From: Micromussa lordhowensis
Taxonomy: Eukaryota; Cnidaria; Anthozoa; Scleractinia; Lobophylliidae
Assembly (NCBI GenBank): GCA_964020085.1
Contig: OZ026603.1
Coordinates: 180,001 to 244,000 of the forward strand
Direction: 5' to 3'
DNA: 64,000 nucleotides
Positions 57,101 through 63,957 of this stretch are shown here, piece by piece. The position numbers and the translations under genes are program-made. Position 1 is the first letter of the stretch. Every line of letters starts with the position of its first letter. The notes below the pieces were generated by a model, which ran no database searches, was not told the origin of the DNA, and saw nothing but the letters and a program-made list of their open reading frames with translations.

Positions 57101-59715
57101 TCCGGATCATATGATGTTTTAGGCAGCCTGTTCCCTGGGGTACTTTGGCTTTCTGCGCGCGTCGGAGTTTACAGTTCCTAACCTGTCTAGCTTCTCCCCT
57201 TCCCTCCACTTGAGTGCCCAGGATATCGCGGTGGATTCGTCCTCTGCACCATCTTCCATGCACATCCGCATCAAGTGCTCCAAGACTGATCCGTTCAGGA
57301 AAGGCTGCTTTATTCACATTGGTCTTGGCAATTATCCTCTCTGCGCAGTGCATGCTATGATGACTTACCTTGCTGTCAGGGGAGATGCCCCTGGCCCTTT
57401 GTTCTTATTCGCCAACGGGCAGCCTCTCACTCGCACTAGGTTGACGGACTGGCTTCGGCAGATCATGACTTCAGCTCGGATTTCGGGTAATTTCTCATCC
57501 CATAGCTTTCGGATTGGTGCCGCCACTGTCGCTGCACGCAGAGGAATTCTTGATCACTTAATTCAAACAATGGGTCGCTGGTCTAGCAATGCCTATCAGC
57601 TTTACATCAGGACGCCGGCCGACTCCTTAGCAGCACTTTCACAACAACTAGCCTCGGCAAGTCCCACGGTTCTGGTCAGCTCCTCTTCAACCTGCATCTC
57701 TGGTTTTAGTCTGGGGTCGCCCGCTTGGCCGCTGTCTGTGTGTCCCCGGTTCAGGATCTCTGCTCATCTCAGTTCGCGGATTCGCCAGGTATGTCTTACG
57801 GTTTACTGTTGGGGAATTGGGGGAGCACTGGTGCTTGGGGTAATGTTTGGGGATCGAAGGTGCCACGTCACCCTGTCGTCGGGTCCCTCCGTCTCCAAGC
57901 ACCAGGAGACGTGTTTCTTGGGTGGTTTTTGTTTCCAGGGTTGCCATGGATACCTCCTCTCTGCTCGCTGCATTTGGCCACCCACTAACCTTTCAGGCAC
58001 CAGCTCCCAAGCTCATCATTAGCGATGAGTTTAAATGTGGCTAAATGTAATTTAGGCAAGGTTAAAATCGAGCGAGTTGGCCAGCAGTCGTCACCTATTG
58101 CAGTACGTGACATGCGGGGCGGCCATTCGGGGATTTGCAGGGCCCTTTTGGGACTTTGTAACTAGTGTATCAGTGCTTTGTCTGCTTTGCTTGCTGATCA
58201 TAGCGGATCAATTGTGCCTTCTTGCGAATCATTGCGGATTCACACTCCCACTCCTCCCTCCCCGCCGGGCAGCCGGTGGTTTCAGAAGTATTTTTTCAGG
58301 TAAGTAGTCTTCCTGGTAAGTATCTCCACTGAGTTTTTCAGTGTGACGGTGCTGGTTAGTGGCTGCTTTAGGGTGGTTCCCGTTTCCAGGGTTGCCATGG
58401 ATACCTCCTCTCTGCTCGCTGCATTTGGCCACCCACTAACCTTTCAGGCACCAGCTCCCAAGCTCATCATTAGCGATGAGTTTAACCCCCGGTCAACTGA
58501 CCCCCTACTGACGCCCCACTGACGCCCCACTGACGCCCCACTGACGCCCCACTGACGCCCCACTGACGCCCCACTGACCCCCCTACTGACGCCCCACTGA
58601 CCCCCCTACTGACCCCCTATAAAATCAGTGGGAAAATGAAACTTACAAAAGCCCAGAACTATCAATGGGACCCGATTCACGTTCATCAATAAATTTAGCT
58701 TACTTGAAACTTCCAAGATGGCGGTCGCGTTGCAGATTTCCGACTCTTGTTCTCCTTTTACTGTTTAGTGGAGGTTTTCTTGACGGAAAATCGAGCACAG
58801 AATAAGATTGAATATAATCAAATATTGCTTTTGTACGCATAGGGAAATGAAGCAAAGAGAAACGCTGCAAAATGAACAGGCTCGCGATGGACTGCTCATG
58901 CCACGAACACGCGCATAAACCTCAACCGGAAGACGAATTTCATAAGGTAGTTCCAGGCCTCTCGCCTAGTTCTCGCATTTTAAGAACTGTAGCAGCTGTG
59001 GTGTTAACCTTTCGGACAAGCCCGGTGGATTACTTTCTCCTTGGTGCATGAAGTCGTCAACAAGACCGCGCATTCTCTTCGGTATTGGAAGTTTCAGGTA
59101 AGCTAAATTTATTGATGAATCGTGTCCCATTGATAGTTCTGGGCTTTTGTAATTTTCATTTTCCCATTGATTTTATAGGGGGTCAGTAGAGGGGTCAGTG
59201 GGGGGTCAGTGTTTTGTCGAAACCCTTATAAACATGAATATCACTCAGGTTAGATTGAGTAACTATGCTCAGGTTAGCCTGTTTGTGGTTAGCTGTGAAT
59301 GATGGAAATGGTAACACCATTCAGTTAAAACTTATTAAGTCTGCATTTTACCCACCGTCTGCAGTCCACAAACTGCGTTTTATACTGAGGGGTTTCGTAA
59401 TGAGTCTAAGCTAACATGTTATCAGCCTAGGCGTAAAATCAAACCAATAACATAAACCTATGTGTTATTTTATAGCAGAATGTACATTGTTACCTGATGT
59501 AGCACCACGTTAGTGTCAAGCAATAAATAGTGCGGAAAACTGCAGAGTTTGGAAGAGCTAAGCGGAGTGGAATCCAGTAAGCTATCATCAGCTTGAGCGC
59601 AGTTTGTACAGTGACCTGCTCCGCACCAAACATCATCTCGCAAGTAATGCTCACGTACTACTTTCATTATTCCTCCCTTTCGGGTCTTTTTAACGAACAC
59701 TTTGGATTTGAGCAT
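20541..59715 (-). CDS. DIS3: DIS3/Rrp44, exosome catalytic ribonuclease (27 coding exons)
   Basis: Exons (minus, 5' to 3'): 59715-59494, 54092-54030, 53313-53219, 52932-52858, 52620-52490, 50523-50441, 41922-41830, 41494-41475, 41353-41305, 39920-39750, 37299-37255, 36923-36855, 36714-36577, 36043-35897, 35750-35634, 34000-33899, 33326-33262, 33106-33022, 32724-32597, 32486-32400, 31494-31338, 22011-21791, 21685-21595, 21508-21431, 21286-21134, 21010-20888, 20597-20541. They sum to 2,865 nt with phase kept throughout (954 residues; human DIS3 is about 958). In order: an N-terminal cysteine cluster (CGAGHCTNC); a PIN endonuclease with acidic residues near D67 (LLLDTN), E95, D141/D144 and D179 (TNDREN); cold-shock domains ([28 protein letters not shown]); the RNB 3'-5' exonuclease centre [16 protein letters not shown] (about 481-496); an S1-like domain; and a basic tail ending KKTKFS. 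The start is the ATG giving MLKSK. It degrades RNA as part of the exosome. A 20-nt micro-exon (41494-41475) and the last two exons are the least certain. Confidence 0.96.
22125..22293 (-). mobile_element. tRNA-derived SINE, minus orientation
   Basis: Read on the minus strand it begins GGAGGCAGTGTGGCCGAATG, a tRNA-like A-box region, followed by a B-box-like GGGCTCAAGTCCC and then a tRNA-unrelated body (CGAGTTCAACACCTCGTCC, TAAATAGCCAAC). This arrangement fits a tRNA-derived SINE rather than a working tRNA, because no cloverleaf continues after the B-box. It lies in the large DIS3 intron just outside the 7.9-kb transposon. Confidence 0.6.
22617..22770. repeat. Left ATCGAT array of the 7.9-kb transposon
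   Basis: Eleven copies of the hexamer ATCGAT occur in 154 bp, many in palindromic contexts such as AATCGATATCGATT. About one copy per 4 kb is expected by chance at even base composition. ATCGAT is the core motif bound by CUT-homeodomain factors of the CUX and ONECUT classes (established knowledge). A role as a docking site for the protein encoded next door is inferred. Confidence 0.85.
22873..22878 (-). terminator. Poly(A) signal of the CUT-homeobox gene
   Basis: AATAAA on the minus strand, 23 bp beyond the stop codon of the CUT-homeodomain gene. Confidence 0.55.
22901..24150 (-). CDS. Transposon-borne CUT-homeodomain protein
   Basis: Four exons on the minus strand: 24150-23988, 23874-23623, 23292-23111, 22951-22901 (648 nt, 215 residues, phases 1-1-0). 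Residues 1-54 are an acidic N-terminus. Exon 2 encodes a CUT domain whose best-preserved stretch is [16 protein letters not shown] followed by [11 protein letters not shown], then a helix ending near ENFLNDK. Exon 3 has a basic lysine/arginine-rich linker and homeodomain helices 1-2 ([36 protein letters not shown]). Exon 4 supplies recognition helix 3, [16 protein letters not shown], with the invariant W48, F49, N51 and R53. CUT-plus-homeodomain is the architecture of CUX, ONECUT and SATB proteins, which are nuclear DNA-binding regulators. The frame is intact and properly spliced. The gene lies between the TIRs of a transposon, head to head with the HIRAN-like gene. It probably binds the ATCGAT arrays at the element ends (inference). 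Confidence 0.88.
24151..24344. promoter_or_regulatory. Bidirectional promoter between CUT-homeobox and HIRAN-like genes
   Basis: Only 194 bp separate the divergent start codons at 24150 (minus) and 24345 (plus), so both genes are probably driven from here. A palindromic E-box CACGTG is present at 24242-24247. There is no clear TATA box. Confidence 0.45.
24345..25020 (+). CDS. Small HIRAN-like protein encoded by the transposon
   Basis: Two exons, 24345-24667 and 24864-25020 (480 nt, 159 residues, phase 2 junction). The central part (about residues 42-110) resembles the HIRAN fold: FEATVKG, then [12 protein letters not shown], a charged loop, [18 protein letters not shown], and a C-terminal [13 protein letters not shown] strand. 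HIRAN domains bind DNA 3' ends in HLTF-type remodellers and also occur on mobile elements and in bacterial proteins. No other domain is present. An internal ATG (MSSSSRSD, 24414) could be the true start. An AATAAA at 25074-25079 follows the stop by 53 bp. It is divergent from the CUT-homeobox gene and codirectional with the transposase. The role is unknown; a DNA-end-binding accessory factor would fit (inference). Confidence 0.7.
25074..25079 (+). terminator. Poly(A) signal of the HIRAN-like gene
   Basis: AATAAA 53 bp after the stop codon at 25018-25020. Confidence 0.5.
25468..30098 (+). pseudogene. Decayed transposase: zinc finger, RNase-H-like core, PHD-like, SAP
   Basis: Exons 25468-25774, 25893-26056 and 26270 onward keep phase. 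Exon 1 has a BED-like finger (YCRPCQKVV ... RRHSETERH). Exon 3 runs through a coiled-coil-like region, then breaks. The frame shifts near 26810, continues as [18 protein letters not shown] and [11 protein letters not shown], and shifts again near 27055. The catalytic-like core follows ([48 protein letters not shown]). A TAG at 27919-27921 interrupts the frame where Trp is expected, before [16 protein letters not shown]-like segment ([18 protein letters not shown] ... YFCKDH) is next. After another frame break or a small intron near 29080-29130 comes a SAP motif ([14 protein letters not shown]) and a very hydrophobic tail with several possible membrane helices. The start at 25468 is uncertain. 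D, D and E are candidate catalytic residues by context only. Confidence 0.75.
30247..30485. repeat. Right ATCGAT array of the 7.9-kb transposon
   Basis: Seven ATCGAT hexamers lie within 30347-30485 and one more at 30247-30252, mirroring the left array. Variants such as TTATCGAATG and ATTATCGG suggest decayed extra sites. AATAAA at 30259-30264 may be the transposase poly(A) signal. Confidence 0.8.
30620..30890 (+). mobile_element. Penelope-like 3' remnant with hammerhead-like motif
   Basis: An 88-codon frame contains [19 protein letters not shown]. Its DNA holds CCGACGA, a short stem-like GGCCTAACGTTC and then GAAACGTC (30661-30688), which resembles the hammerhead ribozyme core (CUGANGA ... 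GAAAC) known from Penelope-like retroelements. The stem II pairing is imperfect and the first core base is changed, so ribozyme activity is doubtful. No reverse transcriptase was found nearby. It lies just outside the right end of the 7.9-kb transposon in the same DIS3 intron. Confidence 0.35.
31495..34560 (-). other. DIS3 introns 16-20: no elements recognised
   Basis: Apart from exons 16-20 this stretch looks like ordinary AT-rich intron. Open frames at 31523-31931 carry no recognisable domain. Confidence 0.35.
34590..35215. repeat. 78-bp minisatellite in a DIS3 intron
   Basis: About seven to eight tandem units of roughly 78 bp start at TTTGATAACTTCAAAGAG and end in TGCAACCATCGTTGA. The four central units (about 34740-35050) are nearly identical and the outer ones are increasingly diverged. 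The unit length is a multiple of three, which creates spurious open frames on both strands. It lies in the intron between DIS3 exons 15 and 16. Confidence 0.85.
36187..36490. repeat. Possible dispersed repeat or MITE
   Basis: The stretch starts CCTGGGGGGTACTCCCTTGT and ends TTTTCTGGGAGTACATGTC, weakly inverted ends. The interior repeats GGTCATAAAT several times. It lies in the intron between DIS3 exons 13 and 14. No clear target duplication was found. Confidence 0.35.
37300..38533 (-). other. Part of DIS3 intron 10
   Basis: Several degenerate copies of a TGATTACTCATTGAT-type motif occur between about 37720 and 38470, giving the stretch a weak repeat character. No gene was recognised. Confidence 0.3.
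38537..39643. mobile_element. Harbinger-type non-autonomous DNA transposon
   Basis: The ends are inverted repeats of about 45 bp. The left begins GGCCCAGTTCAAATGTCGAA and the reverse complement of the right begins GGCCCGGTTCAAACGTCGAA, both continuing to GCCGAACCTAAT. A TTA trinucleotide flanks both sides (38534-38536 and 39644-39646), matching the 3-bp TWA target of PIF/Harbinger elements. No transposase is encoded. A second MITE is nested at 39075-39268. It lies in DIS3 intron 10. Confidence 0.7.
39075..39268. mobile_element. 194-bp MITE nested in the Harbinger-type element
   Basis: The ends are inverted copies of AGTATCACCCAACTAGT. The element interrupts the interior of the Harbinger-type unit. 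Target duplication was not resolved. Confidence 0.6.
40555..40991. mobile_element. 437-bp foldback MITE with TTAA target
   Basis: The two halves are near-complete inverted repeats (AGTGCACCTAACCCCAAAA at the left; its complement at the right). TTAA flanks both ends (40551-40554 and 40992-40995). The TTAA target and AGTGC terminus match the larger element at 47087-50328, so the two may share a Kolobok-type transposase. It lies in DIS3 intron 9. Confidence 0.75.
41926..42980 (-). mobile_element. 5'-truncated non-LTR retrotransposon (LINE)
   Basis: On the minus strand it starts within the reverse transcriptase ([13 protein letters not shown]) and ends in CTCAATAAAGATTATTATTACT followed by an ACT/ATT microsatellite tail, as expected after target-primed 5' truncation. 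The tail abuts DIS3 exon 7 and provides the last bases of its 3' splice site. The reverse-transcriptase frame is 42061-42954. Family looks like the Jockey/CR1/L2 group, not resolved further. Confidence 0.82.
42061..42978 (-). pseudogene. LINE reverse transcriptase, C-terminal part
   Basis: About 300 residues are open. The catalytic motif YADDTVLF is present, followed by [31 protein letters not shown] and a C-terminal region containing WNKLDLSIR, typical of LINE ORF2 ends. The endonuclease and the N-terminal half of the reverse transcriptase are missing through 5' truncation, so this copy cannot retrotranspose. Confidence 0.85.
43661..44200 (+). pseudogene. gag of the LTR retrotransposon, truncated
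   Basis: 179 residues are open: a proline/valine-rich N-terminus and a capsid-like region with [31 protein letters not shown] and [11 protein letters not shown]. The frame ends at a shift just before LLREKN, where gag would normally continue into a zinc knuckle. That knuckle and the protease are absent. Confidence 0.8.
44208..46198 (+). pseudogene. pol of the LTR retrotransposon: RT end, RNase H, integrase
   Basis: The frame begins within the C-terminal end of reverse transcriptase ([16 protein letters not shown]), followed by RNase H ([21 protein letters not shown]). A frameshift near 44590 moves the reading to the frame that runs to 46198, containing VETDHKPL. Integrase follows: an HHCC zinc finger ([15 protein letters not shown] ... 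CSICNEF) and a catalytic core with Asp in RVAADQF, Asp in LVTDNCSQF and Glu in NGKVESAVK. The catalytic part of reverse transcriptase has been deleted, so the element is not autonomous. Confidence 0.85.
47087..50328. mobile_element. Kolobok-type DNA transposon (TTAA target, THAP remnant), decayed
   Basis: The ends are 21-bp inverted repeats beginning AGTGCCACTGCGACGAAATT. TTAA flanks both sides (47083-47086 and 50329-50332). On the minus strand a THAP-finger exon lies near the right end (50044-49707). On the plus strand a 157-codon frame at 47594-48067 has [10 protein letters not shown] and could be a transposase remnant, but I do not recognise it. TTAA targets and THAP proteins together point to Kolobok. 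It lies in DIS3 intron 6. Confidence 0.65.
49707..50044 (-). pseudogene. THAP zinc-finger protein exon, frameshifted
   Basis: The first frame reads [22 protein letters not shown] and [15 protein letters not shown], the N-terminal half of a THAP finger (C2-C, His, Trp). The second half ([16 protein letters not shown] ... GSIPTM) is in another frame, so a shift lies near 49840. The exon ends in a good donor (CAAG|GTAAGC). THAP domains bind DNA and are shared by P and Kolobok transposons and host proteins. Confidence 0.65.
50608..52213 (+). mobile_element. Helitron-like element, copy 2, with nested MITE
   Basis: Very similar to the unit at 7845-9094: same subterminal GCCAACGAGC (3' inverse GCTCCTTGGC, one mismatch), same 5' hairpin and the same 3' end (CTATCGATAGGTATACCTAGT). 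It lacks the 236-bp tandem duplication and carries a 593-bp insertion at 51495-52087. Subtracting that leaves 1,013 bp. It lies in DIS3 intron 5 and does not touch the exons. Confidence 0.6.
51495..52087. mobile_element. 593-bp MITE inserted in Helitron-like copy 2
   Basis: Copy 1 reads GCGTTATAATTTTTC uninterrupted at this point, giving an empty site inside the same window. The insert begins GGCTGGTTTGCAGTG and ends CATGAAAACCAGC, inverted ends of about 20 bp with mismatches. A strong hairpin (GCCATGTTGGTGCCC arms, 6-nt loop) lies at 51685-51721. The target duplication is only about 2 bp (AT), so the superfamily is open. Confidence 0.75.
54709..55520 (+). pseudogene. Ngaro-type element gag-like region
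   Basis: Ser/Ala/Pro-rich frames (54709-55083, then 55004-55372 in a second frame) end in [17 protein letters not shown], a stop, and [20 protein letters not shown], the usual gag tail preceding the reverse transcriptase of such elements. The frame changes and the stop show decay. No zinc knuckle was seen. Confidence 0.6.
55700..56550 (+). pseudogene. Ngaro-type reverse transcriptase and RNase H, broken
   Basis: The readable frame starts late in the reverse transcriptase ([20 protein letters not shown]), has the YLDDF catalytic box in [12 protein letters not shown], then [20 protein letters not shown], which is typical of DIRS-group enzymes. RNase H follows ([17 protein letters not shown] ... 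[11 protein letters not shown]). In-frame stops at about 56152 and 56298 and the missing N-terminal fingers make it inactive. Confidence 0.75.
56619..57665 (+). pseudogene. Ngaro-type tyrosine recombinase, broken
   Basis: An N-terminal SAM-like region ([29 protein letters not shown]) runs to a TAG at 57121-57123. The catalytic half then continues with the first Arg in FLRASEF, the HxxR box in SHSFRIGAA, and [13 protein letters not shown] containing the nucleophilic Tyr. The stop lies between the two halves, so the product is truncated. Confidence 0.78.
57919..58485 (+). repeat. B1-A2-B2 split repeats of the Ngaro-type element
   Basis: B1 and B2 share the stretch from GGGTGGTT through CCATGGATACCTCCTCTC to TAGCGATGAGTTTA. 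A2 repeats the left-end A1 segment (AATGTGGCTAAATGTAATTT onward) with few changes. These are the sequences used to rebuild a circular intermediate in this element class. Confidence 0.85.
58507..58617. repeat. 11-bp tandem repeat in the foldback arm
   Basis: CCCCACTGACG recurs about eight times head to tail with small variants (CCCCCTACTGA). The opposite arm has only two to three units (59180-59210), so the array expanded after the arms formed. Confidence 0.8.
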
Positions 59716-60836
59716 GATTCCCAACAGTTCAAATAACTCTTCGATCTTTAGCTTCTACACGTGGGCCACCATGTTGTTTTCTTAAGGGAGCATCCGCTGA
59801 CCGATCGGGGTTGGCTCGCGGGCAGATTACTGTATTATCTTGTTTGAAAATCTTTGTTTTGCATTTCCTTTCCCTATAAAACAATCGATATCTTTAAAAG
59901 CGTTTGAACGGTTTGACTTTTCGTTCCTCTCAAAAGCAACGTCGTTACCAGGGTACTCTCTTTTCCATTCTTTCAAGATGCTGTTAACGGTGACGTCAGT
60001 CAGAGCCAAGGCGGCTTTGTTCAACCTCGTTCCCAGGGTCCTCTCTCTACCTCGAGAAAGTACTTTGTTCATTCTCTGTATGAGCACGACACCACCCGGA
60101 TCAGTTTACTCGCATTGTTTGTTTTTTTAATGTTATCTGTTATCTAAAATTGCGATCTGCACAACCTTATTCAACATTTTGGAAATCACACGGGAGAGGA
60201 ATATACTTCATACTTCTCGTGTAATATTCGAATTTATCAAAAACTGGATCATTGGATAATGCAATTCGAGAGTTTTCATTGGCTTAGCCATCATGGGCTA
60301 TGAGCCATTATACCATGATCTACGAATATGGTAAGCGTACGCGTGAATTTTTAGGCGTTTTTATTTTTTTTAGTTTGCTATATTTTTTGGGCGTTTTTAA
60401 TAAAACAATTATTCCACTCTCCCTTGCTGGATATGAGATGATTATAGCCAACTCAGCGCTATGCGCCTAGTTAAAAGACCTTTTAAGCCCATAACACCAC
60501 GAATGTAGCATCCTAGCATTAGTAAGACCTCCTTGACTCGAGGCTAGTCCAATCAAGCATTCTCAGTCTTTCTTCGAATTCGTGTGAGTCCCTACCTGTC
60601 AGTAGAAGAGCATGCTTTGTGTCCCTCCCTTGGACTCGCTCAAGGTCGTCAATGTTCTTTTGCAAGGTAGGGAGATCAGAATGGAGCATCAGGTATATAT
60701 ACCTTGACCCTCCACCGGTTTGGCTTGCTTTTCTCATTGGTCTAGTCATCTGGGGTGTACTCAACACGCAGTTGAAATTGTGAAGGTGTTTAATGCTTCA
60801 TGATACAAGACTCATTTAAGGCAACCGCATTTCTCC
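59716..60836. other. DIS3 upstream region and CKAP2-like 3' flank
   Basis: DIS3 is transcribed away from this interval and its promoter should lie just above 59715; no TATA box is obvious. Two diverged direct copies of a CAACCTCGTTCCCAGGGT-type sequence (about 59938 and 60027) look like fragments of a dispersed repeat. Open frames of 80-96 codons here are not convincing genes. Confidence 0.4.
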
Positions 60837-60842
60837 TTTATT
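60837..60842 (-). terminator. Candidate poly(A) signal of the CKAP2-like gene
   Basis: AATAAA on the minus strand about 545 bp after the stop at 61386-61388. Confidence 0.35.
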
Positions 60843-61385
60843 GAAGAAAGAACAGGTCCCTGAAGTACAAAGCTACAACTTCACTTGGTTTGGTTATCAC
60901 GCATTTATTTACAAGCAGATCTACTTACTACATAATTGTTTTTTCTCCCAAAAATGCACGTACATCTCTTTTGCTTAAAACTTAATTTCAAGTACAATTA
61001 CAAATGCTTCATTGCTAAAGCGTGTTTCAGTGGTTTATGTATTCGACGGAAATTTTCGTTGTTTTTAAAACGCGTGTGCTAAGTCAACCAGGAAGGTCCA
61101 AGACTACCTTAAAGCAGCTGAAAATTAAGATATTCAGTTCTTTTACAAGGATCATACATGTGAAATTCTTTAGCTAATAGCTTGGGAGGCAAAGTGCGGA
61201 TGGAAAGAGGGGACCTCCCTACCCATTCCCCGTTTATGCCTGCAGCGCAGGCTATTAGCTAAAGGGGTATCCGACATGACAGAAAAAGAACTAAGAAAAC
61301 ATTAACCGACACGCTTTGACCTAAGTTTTTTGAACTATGCTTTTTTGCCGGCATAAAATTAATTCTTAGTAAAGTGAGAGTCCTA

Positions 61386-63170
61386 TCACTGATTGTAATC
61401 GAGCCGCAGCTGGTTCCAGGCCTCATTAAGCTCAGCACGGACAGCAAAGTTAGGCTTGAACAACACGTCCTGTTGAATTTCCTCAGGAAGCTCTCCCAGT
61501 GTTCTCACGGTCAGACCATGTTCCTGGACAACCGAGGGATGCTGGGCACTAGCATGCTCCAAACGAACAGACCTGCGCACTGGAGTCAACACGGGTCTGC
61601 CGAATGTTGCCTTAAACCTGCAAAATACGAGTTTTCTTTTTAGATTGATAATTGTTCTTGGCTGCTGTTGAAAGGCGAGAATGTTAAGCAACAGAGAACC
61701 CCGTTAATACGGTAACCAACCGGCAAATAATATTTGGCCGTATTAACGGGGTAGGGTCAAATTTCATGACTGGTCCAGAAATTTAACAAATTGACGTCAG
61801 TTTTTCATGCGTCTGTCCTGTTATTGATCATAAATTTCGTCATCACATTGTCAAAGTAGCTGTGTCTGTCCGCATATTGACGATAAAAATTAGCCAATGA
61901 GCGCGCGAGAATTTTTGCAGTTATCGTAAAAATCACAATTGCACTTCTTTATAATTATTATTAGCATCCGGAATACAGATGTTTATTTTTAAAAAATTGA
62001 AACTTCAATTACTGCATATAATATTGACAATTGACAAGAACATAACTGGTTTGAGTGGCCGTATAAACTGGGTATAATAATTACAAACGATTATACAGGT
62101 TGGGATTTCAGAATGTGGCTGTTGGCCGTATCAACGGCGTGGCCGCATTGACGAGGTTATCTTATAGGAAAATGTTACCGTTAGGCGGAGTTTCACTGTA
62201 CATACTTTTTTCTGTAAGGCGTCGCCTCAGTCAGGCAGAACTTGATAACTGAAGAACTGAGGTCCTCCAACCAGCTGTCGTTGTTTGTATCGATGCTGGT
62301 CTCTTTTGGAGGTGACACAGGAAACTGAGCCATTTCATCGGTAACCGTTGCATCTGAGGATCAAGTTATTTTCCGTTAGCGAAACTGTGGACACAAACCA
62401 TTGTTTGAACTGTTCTGTGTATGGGAGCATGACCTGGGGTGGGGTTCATCTCCTTGGTTTCTTTCCGTCATTTTATTCGGATTCTTCACTACTGAGTGGT
62501 CGCTGAATTAAGTATACATGATGAAACATACCTTGCTGACAATTTTCCTTCATGAAATTCACAAAGGCGCACACGGCATCTCTTAAAGCAGACTCTGGCT
62601 GAAAACAAAAACCCAAAAATCCATTTGTTAATACACAAAGTGTATTTGTAAATATAACAAACTAATAAGGTACATAACAATATTCATATAGTGCTCTCCT
62701 TCGCGGCAGTTGTTTTTGTCCTCACAGGTAAAATGGCGGCTGAGAAAGGGACTAGATGTAGTCGCTGTTAATTTTTCCAAAACAAAAGCAAGCCAACTCT
62801 GTTGAAAGGAATTATTTTTTTCCGACAAAGATTACTCCTTTAGAAAATGTATAAGGAAGCCTACGAAGGTATATTCAATGGAAATCAGCTAGTCTTTGTT
62901 GACCTTCCATCAGATAACATGGCGTCAATAACCAAGGAAGAGTAACAAGTCTACTTGATGACAGCAAGTTGGGAGAGGAACAAATAACTGAATTACCTGG
63001 GCCTTAAAGACAAAGGCTTGCTCTAACAAGCACACCACACGATCAAAGTCTTTTTCTTGTTGAGCAATCTTGGCACGACACAGCCAATAGTTTGCTATCT
63101 GAGAGGCGTGTGGGCAAGACGAATTGTACAAGTCAAGTTTGGCGGCAATTATCTCTGGGTCGCATTCGCC
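61386..63170 (-). CDS. CKAP2/CKAP2L-like protein, C-terminal exons (partial)
   Basis: Four minus-strand exons: 63170-62997, 62598-62532, 62353-62206, 61617-61386 (phases 0, 1, 2; 207 codons including the stop). The first encodes a helical-repeat region (IAAKLDLYNSSCP; ASQIANYWLCRAKIAQQ; VVCLLEQAFVFKAQ) with the spacing of the CKAP2 C-terminal domain, where vertebrate proteins have a KYW-C-A motif. The last has LTPVRRSVRLEH, VQEHGLTVRTLGEL and VLFKPNFAV, matching the vertebrate TPVRRS and FxxRPN pattern. CKAP2 proteins bind spindle microtubules in mitosis. Earlier exons, expected to be disordered and basic, must lie beyond 63170 and were not found before the window edge. It is transcribed toward DIS3 on the same strand. 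Confidence 0.75.
61694..62163. mobile_element. Putative 470-bp MITE in the CKAP2-like gene
   Basis: The left AGAGAACCCCGTTAATACGG matches the complement of the right end (AGATAACCTCGTCAATGCGG) at 16 of 20 positions. Inner copies of GGCCGTATTAACGGGG repeat the theme. It lies in the intron between the last two exons. Confidence 0.45.
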
Positions 63171-63957
63171 CTGAAAACAAACAAAATAATCAACATTAGA
63201 CATGCATCCGTTTGTACCGGCCCAAGCAACTGGCTCTGACAACTATAAGACGAAGTCGGAGAACAAAATGACGATGTTTTACTGTAGATATCAGCCAATC
63301 ATGGGACGATGACGACGTTCAAATTTTTGCCCGGGTATAATCTCCGTCCAAGGGATTATCAAGGTCTCGTCTCCTTCCCAAAACCAGCAAATAGGCCTTG
63401 AGATAGAACCCGCAGGGGAAGCGGAAGAGAGGCAGGCAGAGGAACAGCTGGCGACGGTCAATGGAGGGGAAATGAGAGAGGCAGGCTTCAACTGGCAACA
63501 GTTGGAGAGACAGTCACAAGACAAAGAGGGATCGAGAGACTTCCTTAAGGACCTATGCCCCCACCCCCCACCCCCCGGGATGCTTCCAAAGCTCTTTATG
63601 CACAAGTGACCGTAGGCACGCATAGTTTTTGTCTTGTTGTCAGACCGATGTCTATTCAGTTCAGGAATGGTTTTCGGCCGTCACTGGGGCCGATCGAAAA
63701 TGCGGGCAGGAGGCGAGCGTGGTCCACTGACCCACAGCCTGGGACAGGCTACCGCGCTTATATTTCATCATCAATGGTGACACAGAGAATTAACTCTGAA
63801 GTGTAAATTTAAGTGCTAAATAAACCCGTGAATAACCCACTGGGCGTTAGGGTGTCACCATTTGTGTTCTTAGCGCTACGCGGCACAACATTCATATGTA
63901 CCCTTACTTTCTCTTCGCCGCGATTCACCATCTAAATCGTCCCCGACTTTCTGTGTC
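63171..63957. other. Upstream intron of the CKAP2-like gene, unassigned
   Basis: No exon of the CKAP2-like gene and no complete element was recognised. There is a C-run near 63561-63579. Open frames on both strands lack family features. Confidence 0.35.

Larger units (their letters stand above)
54439..58485 (+). mobile_element. Ngaro-type tyrosine-recombinase retrotransposon, decayed
   Basis: Split direct repeats in the order A1 (54439 to about 54655), coding region, B1 (57919-58033), A2 (58034 to about 58250), B2 (58370-58485). This A1-B1-A2-B2 layout is the hallmark of Ngaro-type DIRS elements. The coding region shows gag-like, DIRS-type reverse transcriptase/RNase H and tyrosine recombinase segments, broken by stops and frameshifts. 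No target duplication is seen, as expected for recombinase-mediated integration. It is inserted in the left arm of the foldback transposon. Confidence 0.8.
54419..59226. mobile_element. Foldback DNA transposon interrupted by a retrotransposon
   Basis: The left end AGGGTTTCGACAAAACACTG (54419) is the exact complement of the right end at 59226. The arms continue on the inner side of the retrotransposon (58486 to about 58710 versus 59098-59205): CTATAAAATCAGTGGGAAAA, GCCCAGAACTATCAATGGGA and ATAAATTTAGCTTAC all recur inverted. Flanking TATAAAC (54412-54418 and 59227-59233) is a 7-bp target duplication, possibly 8 bp. No transposase is seen in the centre (58710-59095). It lies in DIS3 intron 1. 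Confidence 0.75.

Noticed and set aside
56922..57353. 143-codon minus-strand frame
   Set aside because: Antisense to the tyrosine recombinase segment.
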